The translations under genes were made by a program, and so were the position numbers. Shown here in pieces: positions 27,060 through 35,622 of a stretch of DNA of 64,000 bases. The DNA is from Pyrinomonadaceae bacterium. Lineage in GTDB: Bacteria; Acidobacteriota; Blastocatellia; Pyrinomonadales; Pyrinomonadaceae. The first letter of the stretch is position 1. Each line of letters starts with the position of its first letter. The stretch spans positions 39,581 through 103,580 of the forward strand of contig JACVRN010000001.1 of NCBI GenBank assembly GCA_014534425.1, given 5' to 3'. The notes below the pieces were generated by a model. That model was given only the letters and a program-made list of their open reading frames with translations, had not been told where the DNA came from and searched no databases.

Positions 27060-28064
27060 ATGATTACAGATTGGCCTGCCCAGATTTTGAATTACGAAGT
27101 TGAACGCAAAGAGATTAAGCGCCCCGGCGGCAAACCTTATTTCGCCAGCGCGCACTCGCAGATAGGAGTGCTGCACACGACGGAAGGGAACAGCGTCAAA
27201 GCTGCCTGGAATACTCTGAGCGCACACAACAGCGCGCCGCACTTCATCGTCGGCGAGAATCGCATTGTTCAATGTCGCCCGCTCAGTAAACAGGCTGCGG
27301 CCCTGCACGGCAGCCCGCCCTTTAACGCCAACACCAACGCCGCCCTGCAAATCGAGATGGTAGGCTTCACAGGAGGCAGCCCGGACTTTAACAAGCATGC
27401 CTACGATTTGTGGATTCCTGCCGACGATGTCTTGAAGCCTGTGATTGCAATCATGGCGTGGGCTGCGGGCAACGGATTGGACATTCCGCTTCAGGTTCCG
27501 TCGCCCGCCTGGACGGACGACGGGATGGATTGTCCGAAGCCCTGGGCTGTTCAGAATAAGAGACGGCTTCAGGCCGCGCTCGGTCTGTGGCCCGCCGCGA
27601 AGGGCTGGTGGATGCATATGGAGGTGCCCGGACAAGGCCCCACTTGGCACTATGACTGCGGAGCTTTGAAGCGCACCGTCATGCTACAGATGGCACGCGA
27701 CCTTCTGGCATCAGCAGTAGCAGCTACAACCGGGGCGGGAGCGGGAACAGGAGCGGCTCAACCCGTCACTCAGCCTGTTGCGACTCCGACGCCAACGCCT
27801 ACTCCGATTCCAGTGCTTCCGCCTTCGAACGTAATCCTCAGATTCAAGGACGTGGGCGCGAACGTCAAGATACTTCAAGAGCAGTTGATGCGTTTAGGCT
27901 TGCTCGCAGAAGGAAACGACGACGGAGTCTTCGGCAAGAATACTCTGGCAGCCGTGCGTAACTTTCAATCGAGCAAGGGGCTGAAAGCCGACGGATTGGT
28001 AGGCCCCGCGACGAAGGCCAAGCTGATAAATGCCATCGCCGCCCTGGATGCCGGAGGACAATAA
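27060..28064 (+). CDS. N-acetylmuramoyl-L-alanine amidase with C-terminal peptidoglycan-binding domain
   Basis: The product is 334 residues. The N-terminal domain has features of amidase_2/PGRP zinc enzymes: VLHTTEG (about 37-43, a zinc-ligand His), AALQIEMVGF, and GWWMHMEVPGQGPTWHYDCG with further histidines. A Thr/Pro-rich linker (TPTPTPTPIPVLPP) leads to a peptidoglycan-binding domain (RFKDVGANVKILQEQLMRLGLL ... VFGKNTLAAVRNFQSSKGLKADGLVGPATKAKL). It should cut the bond between muramic acid and the stem peptide. No signal peptide is visible, which is more like phage endolysins or other lysis/secretion-linked enzymes than normal periplasmic amidases. No phage genes surround it. A strong ribosome site supports the start. 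Confidence 0.85.
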   Translation: MITDWPAQILNYEVERKEIKRPGGKPYFASAHSQIGVLHTTEGNSVKAAWNTLSAHNSAPHFIVGENRIVQCRPLSKQAAALHGSPPFNANTNAALQIEMVGFTGGSPDFNKHAYDLWIPADDVLKPVIAIMAWAAGNGLDIPLQVPSPAWTDDGMDCPKPWAVQNKRRLQAALGLWPAAKGWWMHMEVPGQGPTWHYDCGALKRTVMLQMARDLLASAVAATTGAGAGTGAAQPVTQPVATPTPTPTPIPVLPPSNVILRFKDVGANVKILQEQLMRLGLLAEGNDDGVFGKNTLAAVRNFQSSKGLKADGLVGPATKAKLINAIAALDAGGQ

Positions 28065-28091
28065 GAGATAGATTCAAACAGGATAGAAGGG

Positions 28092-28150
28092 ATTGATTCA
28101 TTGATTCATCGGTTCATTGATTCAATGAACCGATGAATCAATGAATCAAT
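28092..28150. repeat. Near-perfect 29-bp-arm palindrome
   Basis: The arm 28092-28120 and its exact complement 28122-28150 are separated by a single T (words ATTGATTCATTGATTCATCG). A preceding GATTCAAACAGGATAGAAGGG and a following CTTGTCCTGTTAATTCCCTT give a partly inverted outer zone. A degenerate copy with the same flank lies at 46838-46930. It follows the amidase stop by 28 bases and may also end its transcript. Confidence 0.9.
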
Positions 28151-28239
28151 TTCTTCTTGTCCTGTTAATTCCCTTCTTCGCTTCAAACTCGACGGCATTC
28201 TTGCGCCCGCGCGCTTTTGTGTCCTACAATGCGATTCAG

Positions 28240-28424
28240 CTACAGGGACATGTGACCGAAGCCGAACGAGCGGTAGTCTCCCCCGCAGGGAAAGCCGGTC
28301 CTAAAGATCGCTTCTAAAATTTGCGGCGCGTTGCTTTCACTGGTCATGAAGTTGACCTGGGAAAGGGATGCGAGACTACTATCCTTTATCGAGACGGCTC
28401 GGCCTGTAGATTTTGGGCTACAGG
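28240..28424 (+). ncRNA. Long structured leader of the first VWA gene
   Basis: Long-range pairs nest in this gap (28065-28454). CTACAGG (28240-28246) pairs with CCTGTAG (28403-28409), GTAGTCTC (28273-28280) with GAGACTAC (28372-28379), and GGTCA (28342-28346) with TGACC (28353-28357). A second CTACAGG (28418-28424) can compete for the same CCTGTAG strand, giving an on/off arrangement. The outer strands are imperfect direct repeats (GCTACAGGGACATGTGACCG and GCTACAGGGCATGACCG). A fragment AAAGCCGGTCCTAAAG recalls GEMM-type cores. The ribosome site GGGGGG (28445-28450) lies just after. No known class is assigned. Confidence 0.4.
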
Positions 28425-28454
28425 GCATGACCGTAAAGATATAAGGGGGGAATA

Positions 28455-29468
28455 ATGAATCGAAAGCGCTCCAGAGCAATTCAAATTGCGCTCATCACCT
28501 CGCTCGCCCTCTTGCTGGTCGCTGCCCTAGCGCCCACACTTTCCACTGCACAACAGAAGAAGACACAAGACGCCGTTCCGCAGCCTACGCCGCCCGGAAA
28601 ACAGGATGGCCGTCCCGCAGGCGAAGTCGAGGTCATCAACACAGACCTTGTGACTTTGACCGTCACGGTCACAGACCAGTACGGTCGCTACGTATCGGGG
28701 CTTCAACAGAACGCCTTCAAGGTCTTCGACGACAAGGAAGAGCAGGAGATAACGTATTTCTCGGATGACGACGCGCCCGTCTCGGTCGGCATAGTCTTTG
28801 ACCTTTCCGGCTCGATGTCCGGTGACAAGATTAGCCGCGCACGACAGGCGCTCTCCAGATTTATAGAAACCAGCCATAATTCTGACGAATATTTCTTAAT
28901 AGGCTTTAACAATCGCGCGCAGCTTCTGATGGAAAGAACGCGTGACGGCGACGCGGTTCTCAACAAGCTGACCTTCGTGCAGACCAAGGGGCAGACCGCG
29001 CTTTACGATGCCTGTTACCTAGGCGTGGAGAAGGTGCAGCGCGGCGCGCATCCGAAACGCGCAATCATACTCATCTCTGACGGGCAGGATAACGACTCGC
29101 GCTATACCTTCAGCGAAGTTCGCAAGCTCTTGAAAGAATCGGACGTGGTGCTCTACGGCATAGGCATCTTGGGCGGGAACGACCCCGGCAGCAACGAGGG
29201 GATGTTGGGCCAGAGCATACTGGACGAGCTATCGAGTGTTTCAGGCGGCAAAGCCTTCTTCCCGAATTCCGCAGCCGAGATGGATGAAATCTTCGAGCGC
29301 ATAGCGCTTGAGCTTCGCCATCAGTACTCAATCGGCTACAAGCCAAAGAATTTCGCCAACGACGGCAAGTGGCACAAGCTGAAAGTAAAGGTCACGCCGC
29401 CGCGCGGGCTGCCCCGCCTGTTTGTGCGAAACCGCGATGGCTATTATGCTGTTATCAAACCGCGCTAG
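28455..29468 (+). CDS. Exported VWA-domain protein, acidobacterial type
   Basis: The product is 337 residues with a signal peptide (to about residue 32). The stretch VINTDLVTLTVTVTDQYGRYVSGLQQNAFKVFDDKEEQEITYFSDDDAPVSVG, seen over about 60-115, is the beta-rich lead found before VWA domains in acidobacterial proteins. The MIDAS metal site is complete: DLSGSMSG (about 119), a Thr at TALYDA, and ISDGQDND. The C-terminal part has LRHQYSIGYKP, common to this family. It is probably periplasmic or surface bound, with an unknown partner. The next gene is a relative, 412 bases downstream. A structured leader precedes it. Confidence 0.88.
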   Translation: MNRKRSRAIQIALITSLALLLVAALAPTLSTAQQKKTQDAVPQPTPPGKQDGRPAGEVEVINTDLVTLTVTVTDQYGRYVSGLQQNAFKVFDDKEEQEITYFSDDDAPVSVGIVFDLSGSMSGDKISRARQALSRFIETSHNSDEYFLIGFNNRAQLLMERTRDGDAVLNKLTFVQTKGQTALYDACYLGVEKVQRGAHPKRAIILISDGQDNDSRYTFSEVRKLLKESDVVLYGIGILGGNDPGSNEGMLGQSILDELSSVSGGKAFFPNSAAEMDEIFERIALELRHQYSIGYKPKNFANDGKWHKLKVKVTPPRGLPRLFVRNRDGYYAVIKPR

Positions 29469-29683
29469 TCACGCGCCCGTTAAAAGCCGTCGGGGCGAAG
29501 TCGCACCGCACGGCCAACCGGCAAAGGCGTGACAGGCATCCGAGCCGAGTGTGTGCAGACAATAGAGCGCGCACCCGCTTTTTGAGTTAAGCACCAAATT
29601 GGGTTTTCTCTCTTGGCGGACACGCGCTCTGCTGGATAAGCCCCAGCCGCACCGGAGCCACTAATTAAAAAGGCGGCTCAAAG

Positions 29684-29775
29684 CAAGCATGAGCGCCCTG
29701 CTTTCCAGAATTGCCCTCTCCCCGGAGCATTTTTATGGGCTGAGGGAGTTTCAGGGAGCAGGGCGCTCATGCTTG
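29684..29775. repeat. 19-bp perfect inverted repeat upstream of second VWA gene
   Basis: CAAGCATGAGCGCCCTGCT (29684-29702) and its exact complement AGCAGGGCGCTCATGCTTG (29757-29775) enclose 54 bases containing a smaller CCCTC/GAGGG hairpin. No T-run follows, so it is not a classical terminator. The rest of the gap 29469-29880 shows no gene; a GGCCATCAACTAACTGGCC hairpin sits at about 29812-29835. Confidence 0.85.
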
Positions 29776-29880
29776 AAAAGGGGCGAAAAAGTTTTAATTT
29801 TCCTGGGCAACGGCCATCAACTAACTGGCCGCTCACGGCATCCAAGCATCCGGGTCTGTCGTTTTCTTCTAGAGGTCTCA

Positions 29881-31149
29881 ATGATGAAAAATCGTCAATC
29901 TTCAAATGCAGCAGGCACGCGTGCGTGGCTCTTTACCGTCGCCTGCCTGCTCTTGTTCGCTATCCTGGGCCTGTCCAGCTTTGCTCAAACCCGACCGCAG
30001 GACGGGCGCTCGCGCCGCACAGGAGGAACGGCTCAGCCGCAGCCTACGCCTACGCGCACAACACAGCCGCCCATCCTGGACGAAGCACCTCCGCCGCCGC
30101 CCGCCAAGCCTACGCCCGTGCCTACGCCGGACGTTTTAGGCGTTGAGATTGATCCGAATGAAATTCTTAAGATTGATGCGAACCTTGTGAATCTTCAGGT
30201 GCGCGTCATAGACCGCTTCAACTCGCCGATTAACAACGTCCGGCCCGAAGAGTTCAAAGTCTACGAGGACGGCGTGCTGCAACCCATCTTCCAGGTGACG
30301 CGCGAAGAGGTGCCCATCTCTTACGGCCTGGCCGTGGACAATTCCGGCTCCATGCGCTCGCAGATTGACAAGGTGATAGAGGCCGCCAAGTCTATCATAG
30401 ATAGCAACAAGCCCGGCGACGAAACTTTTTTAGTGCGCTTCATCGACAGCGACAAGATAGAGACGCTTCAGGATTTCACGCCGAACAAGCAGTTGCTCAT
30501 GGATGCGCTTGACAGCATGTTCATAGAGGGCGGGCAGACTGCCATTGTTGATGCCGTATATCTCTCGTCCGAGCATGTCTCGCAATATAAGAAGAGCAAT
30601 TTCGATGACCGCCGACGCCGCGCCTTGATTCTGGTGACCGACGGCGAGGAGCGCGACAGCTTCTACAAGAAGGATCAACTCTTTGCGAAGCTTCGTGAAG
30701 AGGACGTACAGATTTTCGTCATAGGCTTCGTCAACGAGCTTGATAGAGAGAACGGCGGGCTTATACGCAAGTCTTCGCGCGAAGAGGCCATGAACTTCAT
30801 CAACCGGCTGGCGAAGGAGACCGGAGGCCGCGCCTTCTTCCCCAACTCTCTTTCGGAGTTGCCCGGCATCGCCAACGAAATCATACGAGACCTGCGTACG
30901 CAGTACATAGTCAGCTACAATCCGACCAACAAAAACCGCGACGGCACGTTCCGCTCTATTCGCGTGGCGGTCGCCGAAGGCGCAGGCGGAGAAAAGCGCA
31001 TCGCGCTCACACGAAGCGGTCGCATAGCTCCGACGGGAGGAGCCGCGCCAAGCCAGCCCGTGACCAATAACACGACCGCACCCGGCACGCGAAGCAATCC
31101 GCAACAGAAGTCACAAGCCGCCCCGACCGGCTCGCGCAACAGACCCTAA
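29881..31149 (+). CDS. Exported VWA-domain protein with Pro-rich linker
   Basis: The product is about 422 residues. I start at ATGATG (29881) after AGAGG; the frame opens earlier but would cross the inverted repeat and give no signal peptide. A signal peptide (hydrophobic LFTVACLLLFAILGLSSFA) is followed by a Pro/Thr-rich segment. Then come the lead VNLQVRVIDRFNSPINNVRPEEFKVYEDG and a VWA domain with MIDAS residues DNSGSMRS, TAIVDA and VTDGEERDS. The C-terminal tail is Ala/Gly/Pro-rich. It is a paralogue of the protein encoded at 28455. Both probably present a metal-dependent adhesion surface outside the cytoplasm. Ligand unknown. Confidence 0.88.
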   Translation: MMKNRQSSNAAGTRAWLFTVACLLLFAILGLSSFAQTRPQDGRSRRTGGTAQPQPTPTRTTQPPILDEAPPPPPAKPTPVPTPDVLGVEIDPNEILKIDANLVNLQVRVIDRFNSPINNVRPEEFKVYEDGVLQPIFQVTREEVPISYGLAVDNSGSMRSQIDKVIEAAKSIIDSNKPGDETFLVRFIDSDKIETLQDFTPNKQLLMDALDSMFIEGGQTAIVDAVYLSSEHVSQYKKSNFDDRRRRALILVTDGEERDSFYKKDQLFAKLREEDVQIFVIGFVNELDRENGGLIRKSSREEAMNFINRLAKETGGRAFFPNSLSELPGIANEIIRDLRTQYIVSYNPTNKNRDGTFRSIRVAVAEGAGGEKRIALTRSGRIAPTGGAAPSQPVTNNTTAPGTRSNPQQKSQAAPTGSRNRP

Positions 31150-31174
31150 TAAAACCTCCGGCATCATGATGAAT

Positions 31175-31206
31175 GTAGGGGCAGAGGACATGTCCTCTGC
31201 CCCTAC
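31175..31206. repeat. GTAGGGGCAG palindrome, copy 1 (perfect, 32 bp)
   Basis: GTAGGGGCAGAGGACA is followed directly by its exact complement TGTCCTCTGCCCCTAC. It lies between convergent genes, where it may act as a terminator hairpin (AGTTTTGTT follows). Three further copies are in the window. Confidence 0.9.
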
Positions 31207-31213
31207 AGTTTTG

Positions 31214-32104
31214 TTAGTCGCTTTTTTGAGCGTTCTGGAGCGAGCGCACCATCTCGACTAGCTCATTCATCTTCTCGCCGCGCTCTTTATCTTTTCTGAG
31301 CATCTCTTCGAGCATCAGTTCGCTTTTGAGATTAACTTTAAAGTCCTGCTCCGCCGCCAGCCTATCCTTCTCTCCGGCCCGGTTCTGCGACATCATGATG
31401 ATAGGCGCCTGCAACGCCGCCGTCATGGAGAGCATGAGATTCAGAAGAATGTACGGGTAAGGGTCGAACTGCGCGCCGTCCGGCCCGCGCCCCATGCGCG
31501 CGAGCAGGAACGTATTCGTAGCCATCCAGATAATAAGAAAGCCGCCGTAGATGAAGATGAACGTCCACGAGCCGCCGAACGAAGCCACCTTGTCTGCGAC
31601 TCTCTGGCCCACGGTCATCTTCTCTTCCATAGCCTCGTTGACGTTGCGCGTCACGCGCTGAGAGACGAGCAGGTTCGTTTGTCGCAGGCGGGCCGCGACC
31701 TCTCGTATGACATCCGTCGCGGCGTGAGGATACCGGAGCAGGAAACTTTGAACGTCGTCGCGGCTCAGGCGGTGAAGCGTGGAATCTACAATCGCCGTCG
31801 CGTTGGCAGAGCGTTCGCCGCCGTCCAGCACGGCCATCTCGCCCAGGAATTCGCCGGGCCTGAGTTCCGAAAGCGTGACCTCCTTAACGTCTGCGTCGTG
31901 AACCCAGATACGCACGGCCCCTTCGTCAATCACGTAGAGCGCATCGCCCGGATCATTTGCATGAAAGATAACCTCGCCTGCTTTGTAATGAACCTGATCC
32001 ACGCTCTCTGCCAGATTCTCAAGCTCGGTCTGGTCTAGCTGTCTGAAGAGCGGGATTCTGGACAGCGCTTCTGCTTCTTCGCTTCTGGATAAAGATTCGG
32101 ACAT
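31214..32104 (-). CDS. Cyclic-nucleotide-binding domain plus DUF1003 membrane protein
   Basis: The product is 296 residues. The first ~150 hold a CRP-like cNMP-binding domain (IPLFRQLDQTELENLAESV, GDALYVIDEGAVRIW, and the phosphate-cassette-like FLGEMAVLDGGERSANATA). The second half is DUF1003: a coupling helix, VASFGGSWTFIFIYGGFLIIWMATNTFLL, then FDPYPYILLNLMLSMTAALQAPIIMMSQNRAGEKDRL, and a C-terminal coiled coil. So a cytoplasmic regulatory domain is joined to a two-helix membrane anchor. The ligand and output are not known. Neighbours on the same strand include CorA, a magnesium channel, but no link is proven. Confidence 0.9.
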   Translation of the reverse strand: MSESLSRSEEAEALSRIPLFRQLDQTELENLAESVDQVHYKAGEVIFHANDPGDALYVIDEGAVRIWVHDADVKEVTLSELRPGEFLGEMAVLDGGERSANATAIVDSTLHRLSRDDVQSFLLRYPHAATDVIREVAARLRQTNLLVSQRVTRNVNEAMEEKMTVGQRVADKVASFGGSWTFIFIYGGFLIIWMATNTFLLARMGRGPDGAQFDPYPYILLNLMLSMTAALQAPIIMMSQNRAGEKDRLAAEQDFKVNLKSELMLEEMLRKDKERGEKMNELVEMVRSLQNAQKSD

Positions 32105-32150
32105 TTCTACGATTCACTCCTGTTTTAAATAGAGGCTGAGAAACTTTTCG

Positions 32151-32513
32151 TTAGTGCGTCAGGCGATGCAGCAATTCCTGCGTCACACCGAAAGGGTCTA
32201 CGGGTTTCTGGTTGCGCGTCTGCGCTTCCACGGCGCGCACGAGCGCCAGCACGGCAGCGCCCAACTCCGCATCGTCCGAGCCGACTTCTATGCAGTCCGG
32301 CGAATCGAACGGCGTGATGAAGAGATAGCGCGGGATTTCCTTTTCGTCCGTCGGAGCGTCCGGGCCTAAGATAAGCAGGTTGTTGTTCCACCGTGCGTAG
32401 CGATGCGCGCTATTAAGCTGTCGCTCCCAGTGAATTTCATTCGTGGTGGTTAGCGTCGTGATCTGCGCCAGGAGAGCGCGCAGCCGCTCAATGGTCTCTG
32501 GATTGGGGGTCAT
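32151..32513 (-). CDS. Small hypothetical protein
   Basis: The product is about 120 residues. I prefer the ATG at 32513, because GGAGGG lies five bases upstream; an ATG at 32525 would overlap that ribosome site. The sequence has an N-terminal helix (PETIERLRALLAQITTL), a central beta-like part with SPDCIEVGSDDAELGAAVLALV, and a C-terminal helix ending in HRLTH. It is soluble and lacks cysteines other than one. I do not recognise a family. It lies between the cNMP/DUF1003 gene and a small membrane protein on the same strand. Confidence 0.6.
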   Translation of the reverse strand: MTPNPETIERLRALLAQITTLTTTNEIHWERQLNSAHRYARWNNNLLILGPDAPTDEKEIPRYLFITPFDSPDCIEVGSDDAELGAAVLALVRAVEAQTRNQKPVDPFGVTQELLHRLTH

Positions 32514-32630
32514 CCGTCCCTCCATGTGATGTGGCCGGATTAAATTTCTGAGGAGGCACGGAGATTAGCATCTTTCCGGCGCAATGTGAATATTCATAGC
32601 CTGAAGGTTGCGTTTTGAATTCGCTGAGTT

Positions 32631-32927
32631 TTACTTCGGTGGCTCAATCGAAATCAGGTAGGTGATGAAGGCTATGAAGGCCAGGGCGAGGGCGATGATG
32701 AAGATGACTACAGGCTCAAGGCCGAGGCCGCCGTTGGGTGCCTCTTCTTCTATAAAATCCTTCGGCACCTTTAGCTCCGCCGTGTCCAGCACGATTGAGC
32801 CGTTCGGATGATTTTTCGAGCCGCGCTTTCCGAGTTCTTCGAGCGGGGCCAGGCTGGATGCGAGCGTGGCGGCCTCTTCGCTTTTCGCCTTCACAGGGTT
32901 GTGCTCGCGCCGCGACTCTCTCCTCAT
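32631..32927 (-). CDS. Small C-terminally anchored membrane protein, coupled to corA
   Basis: The product is 98 residues. The ATG at 32927 overlaps the corA stop in an ATGA arrangement, and GGAG-like sequence is within corA, so translation is probably coupled. The N-terminus is basic and charged. One hydrophobic helix near the C-terminus ([22 protein letters not shown]) would anchor it with most of the chain in the cytoplasm. No family is recognised; a role alongside CorA is suggested only by the overlap. Confidence 0.65.
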   Translation of the reverse strand: MRRESRREHNPVKAKSEEAATLASSLAPLEELGKRGSKNHPNGSIVLDTAELKVPKDFIEEEAPNGGLGLEPVVIFIIALALAFIAFITYLISIEPPK

Positions 32928-33895
32928 AGCCACTTAACCTTCTTCAAGTAAATGTAGAGCGTCAATCCAACCACCAACATAGAAACGAGCGCGAAGACGT
33001 AGCCGTACTTCCAGCCAATCTCCGGCATGTGCTGAAAATTCATCCCGTAGATGCCAGCGATTAAAGTGACGGACATCAAAATCGTGGCGATAGAAGTCAG
33101 CCGCTTCATAATCATGTTCATGCGATTTCCCTGCACGGAGAGATAAGCGTCCATAGTGGAGCCTAGCATGTCGCGCAGCGTGTCAATCGTGTCGGCCACT
33201 CGAATGATGTGGTCGAAGATGTCTTGAAAATAGACGTGCGTCTCGCGCGCAAAGAGCGGCTGCTCTCGCCTGAGCAGAGTGTTGAAGACATCCCTGAGCG
33301 GCGTGATGGAGCGGCGCAGGTAAAGTAGCTGCTTCTTGATTCTGAAAATCTCTTCGAGAGCTTCGGGGTCGAAGTCACCGAAGATTTGGTCTTCGAGTTC
33401 GTCCATCCTCTCTGAGAGAATGTCCAGAAGCGGCAGGTAGTCGTCCACAATCGCATCCATCAAGAGATAAGCCAGAAGACCTGAGCCGTGCTCGGCTCTA
33501 TCCGTCCACTCATGCCAGAGCCTTTCGGCGGTCTTGACGGCGCGAATGGGCTGGCTGTGTACTGTGACAAGGAAGTTTGCGCCGAGGAAGATATTCAACT
33601 CGCGCAGTTCCAGATGGTCGTGCGGGCCTACGAGTTGGGCTTCGTAAAGGACTATGAAGTAGTAGCCCTGATACTCTTCAACTTTCGGACGCTGATGTTC
33701 TTTGCGGCAGTCCTCTATGGAGAGGTGATGAAAGTTGAACTCTTCTGCAAGCTCAAGAAAGTCCTCGCTCGTAGGGTCTGCGACATCAGCCCAGACTATC
33801 TTGTTCTCCTGCATGCAAACTTCGCTGATGTCTGCTGCCGGAATCTGTTCCGTGAACTCTTTTGAGATGCTGTCAAGACAGACGGTCGTTATCAC
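32924..33895 (-). CDS. corA: CorA-family magnesium/cobalt transporter
   Basis: The product is 323 residues. The long N-terminal cytoplasmic part contains the stalk helix (around [23 protein letters not shown]). It is followed by two C-terminal membrane helices with the signature YGMNF between them: [24 protein letters not shown], then [25 protein letters not shown]. The GMN motif marks the selectivity loop of CorA channels, which admit Mg2+ (and Co2+, Ni2+) as pentamers. Length is normal. It is the first gene of a short minus-strand group, overlapping the next small membrane gene. Confidence 0.94.
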   Translation of the reverse strand: MITTVCLDSISKEFTEQIPAADISEVCMQENKIVWADVADPTSEDFLELAEEFNFHHLSIEDCRKEHQRPKVEEYQGYYFIVLYEAQLVGPHDHLELRELNIFLGANFLVTVHSQPIRAVKTAERLWHEWTDRAEHGSGLLAYLLMDAIVDDYLPLLDILSERMDELEDQIFGDFDPEALEEIFRIKKQLLYLRRSITPLRDVFNTLLRREQPLFARETHVYFQDIFDHIIRVADTIDTLRDMLGSTMDAYLSVQGNRMNMIMKRLTSIATILMSVTLIAGIYGMNFQHMPEIGWKYGYVFALVSMLVVGLTLYIYLKKVKWL

Positions 33896-33963
33896 TCAGG
33901 GCATCCTCGCTTGCTCGAATCTGCCTTGAAGTATAACTCTTTTCGGCGCGATGTGAAGGCGGC

Positions 33964-34776
33964 TCAAGGTTTCATCTTAACCAGCACCTTATTACTGCGC
34001 TGGCTGCGAAGCGTGATGCTCACACGGACTTCCTTTGCGCTCTTTATCTCGTCCGGCAATTTGATAATCATCTGCGAGAGCCAGTTGTGTTGCGGAACGG
34101 GGCCGACGTACTCAACCGTCAGTGGGTAGACCGTCTGCGAAGCATCCTCGGCCTGAGCCGTGATGGCTGACACGGTCTCGTCCGCCAGCAACTCTGCGTT
34201 GAGGGCGAAAAGCATGAGGCGCGAGTGGCCGTCGGAACTGAACGGATTCTGCGCCGTCATGAAGCCAGGGTCGCGCGTCCACAAGACGGAATCGAGCGCG
34301 ATTGCTCTATCCGAGTTCTCTTCCGTCAACAGAATCGGCTGTGACGAGAGATTAGACGAAGGAGGCGGAGTCGGCGTCGGAACCGCAGCGCCGATGGTGA
34401 GCGTGAACGTCTGACTGCCTGAACATCCGTAAGCGTCTGTCGCCGTGGCGGTGAAGTCAAAGCTGCCTATGATGCTCGGCGTGCCCGAAAGCTGGCCGCT
34501 ACTTGAAAGAGAAATACCCGGCGGCAGGTTGCCTGTAGCTCTGAAGATGTAAGGATGCTCGCCGCCTGTGGGCGTGAACTCCTGCTCATACGGTACGCCT
34601 ATGGCAGCGTCAGGAAGCGTAGATGGACTGAGCGTGATGTTAGGACAGGGCGGCGTAGGCTCCGGCGTCGGAGTAGGTGTTGGAGTAGGCGTGCGGCTTC
34701 GAAACCTACTTTTAAGAGGGGAACCAATCCCTTGCCAGTCTGTGCTACTGCAAACAAAAGCCGGGTGGCAGAGATG
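33964..34776 (-). pseudogene. 5'-truncated surface protein with Ig-like (He_PIG) domain
   Basis: A minus-strand frame is open from 34776 (just after a TAA at 34779-34777) to the stop at 33964, but no ATG, GTG or TTG start occurs before the end of the folded part. Translation gives a Thr/Pro linker, then an Ig-like putative domain (PYIFRATGNLPPGISLSSSG, GTPSIIGSFDFTATATDAYG). The C-terminal segment TEENSDRAIALDSVLWTRDP to PLTVEYVGPVP resembles the tail of acidobacterial repeat surface proteins. The missing N-terminus suggests that the upstream part was deleted. It could instead be a gene rescued by a distant start through frameshift. Confidence 0.6.
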
Positions 34777-34844
34777 TTAAGGGCTGCTATGCTATAGGAA
34801 ACTGGGGTGGTAGTAAAGGAAACTCTATCAGGCTAGCGGTTACT

Positions 34845-34875
34845 GTAGGGGCAGGGACAAGTCCTCTGCCCCTAC
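34845..34875. repeat. GTAGGGGCAG palindrome, copy 2
   Basis: GTAGGGGCAGGGACAAGTCC continues into TCTGCCCCTAC, the same palindrome as at 31175 with small changes. It lies next to the broken 5' end of the Ig-like pseudogene, and follows the 34898 gene on the minus strand. Confidence 0.9.
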
Positions 34876-34897
34876 AATTTTCATCACAAGCCCGGCT

Positions 34898-35416
34898 CTA
34901 GTCTTTAGCGGATGCAAGCACGATGATGGGCAAGGCCAAGGCTACAAAGAGCAGGCCGACGGACAATCCGATTTTGAAGCCCTTCGGAGGATTGCTTCGC
35001 TGGCCTGTGAGCGGGTCGCGTTTGCCGTAATCCTCGCGTATTCTCTTGATGTTTCTGTATTGAACAGTCACAACCTGCTTGAGGTCTATCTCGGCAATCC
35101 GCAAGCTCTCTTCATCGTAAGAGACGACGCTGCCGTAGAACTCCTCGCCGTTTTTGAGATAGAGCGTGAGCCTTCCGGCAACGCCTATCTTCTGCACCAT
35201 TCGTCTAATCTTTCTGGCTTTATCGTCTAGCGGCGCGGGCGCAGTAGCAGTCTGTCCCGCGTTTGAAGACGCGCCCTGTCCGCTCTGCGTCGGTTGTTTT
35301 GAAACCTCCCCGGTGGTCGAAGGCTTCGCAGGGTTGGACTGCTGGCAGATGCCCGCTCGCACGTCCAGCATCAATAAAGAGATGACGACCAGAATCGCCG
35401 TAAGGATATTTTTCAA
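34898..35416 (-). CDS. Exported or membrane protein with a small beta domain
   Basis: The product is about 172 residues if started at the TTG at 35416, which has GGAGGGG just upstream and gives a clean signal-like N-terminus (KNILTAILVVISLLMLDV). An ATG at 35458 would place the ribosome site inside the gene. A Ser/Gln/Pro linker follows, and then a compact beta segment GRLTLYLKNGEEFYGSVVSYDEESLRIAEIDLKQVVTV. This has the look of an LSm/SH3-like fold. A C-terminal membrane helix (IGLSVGLLFVALALPIIVLA) ends the protein. No named family is recognised. Confidence 0.6.
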   Translation of the reverse strand: MKNILTAILVVISLLMLDVRAGICQQSNPAKPSTTGEVSKQPTQSGQGASSNAGQTATAPAPLDDKARKIRRMVQKIGVAGRLTLYLKNGEEFYGSVVSYDEESLRIAEIDLKQVVTVQYRNIKRIREDYGKRDPLTGQRSNPPKGFKIGLSVGLLFVALALPIIVLASAKD

Positions 35417-35622
35417 ATCTAGCTCCCCTCCTTCACTGAAGCCCCACCCTCGCAACACCAGTGCCGTAAGAGAAGCGTCCCTGTAAAATTGAAAAGCGGC
35501 CCGCTTTCACAGGCCGCCGGTTGTGATGTGGAAGTTTTAAGACGCGCCGGGCGCAGTAAAAATACGACAGGTGTCGTGTCATCGCTTGAGAGCGAAGCCC
35601 GAAAGCCTCTCTCTCATCAACC

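Noticed and set aside
28240..28440. Cobalamin riboswitch before the VWA gene
   Set aside because: Fragments such as GGGAAAGCCGGTCC recall B12-box neighbourhoods, but the GCCACTG box and the conserved four-way layout are missing, and the gene has no link to B12.
29689..29880. 64-residue N-terminal extension of the second VWA protein
   Set aside because: It would be encoded by the inverted repeat and would hide the signal peptide, which starts right after ATGATG at 29881.
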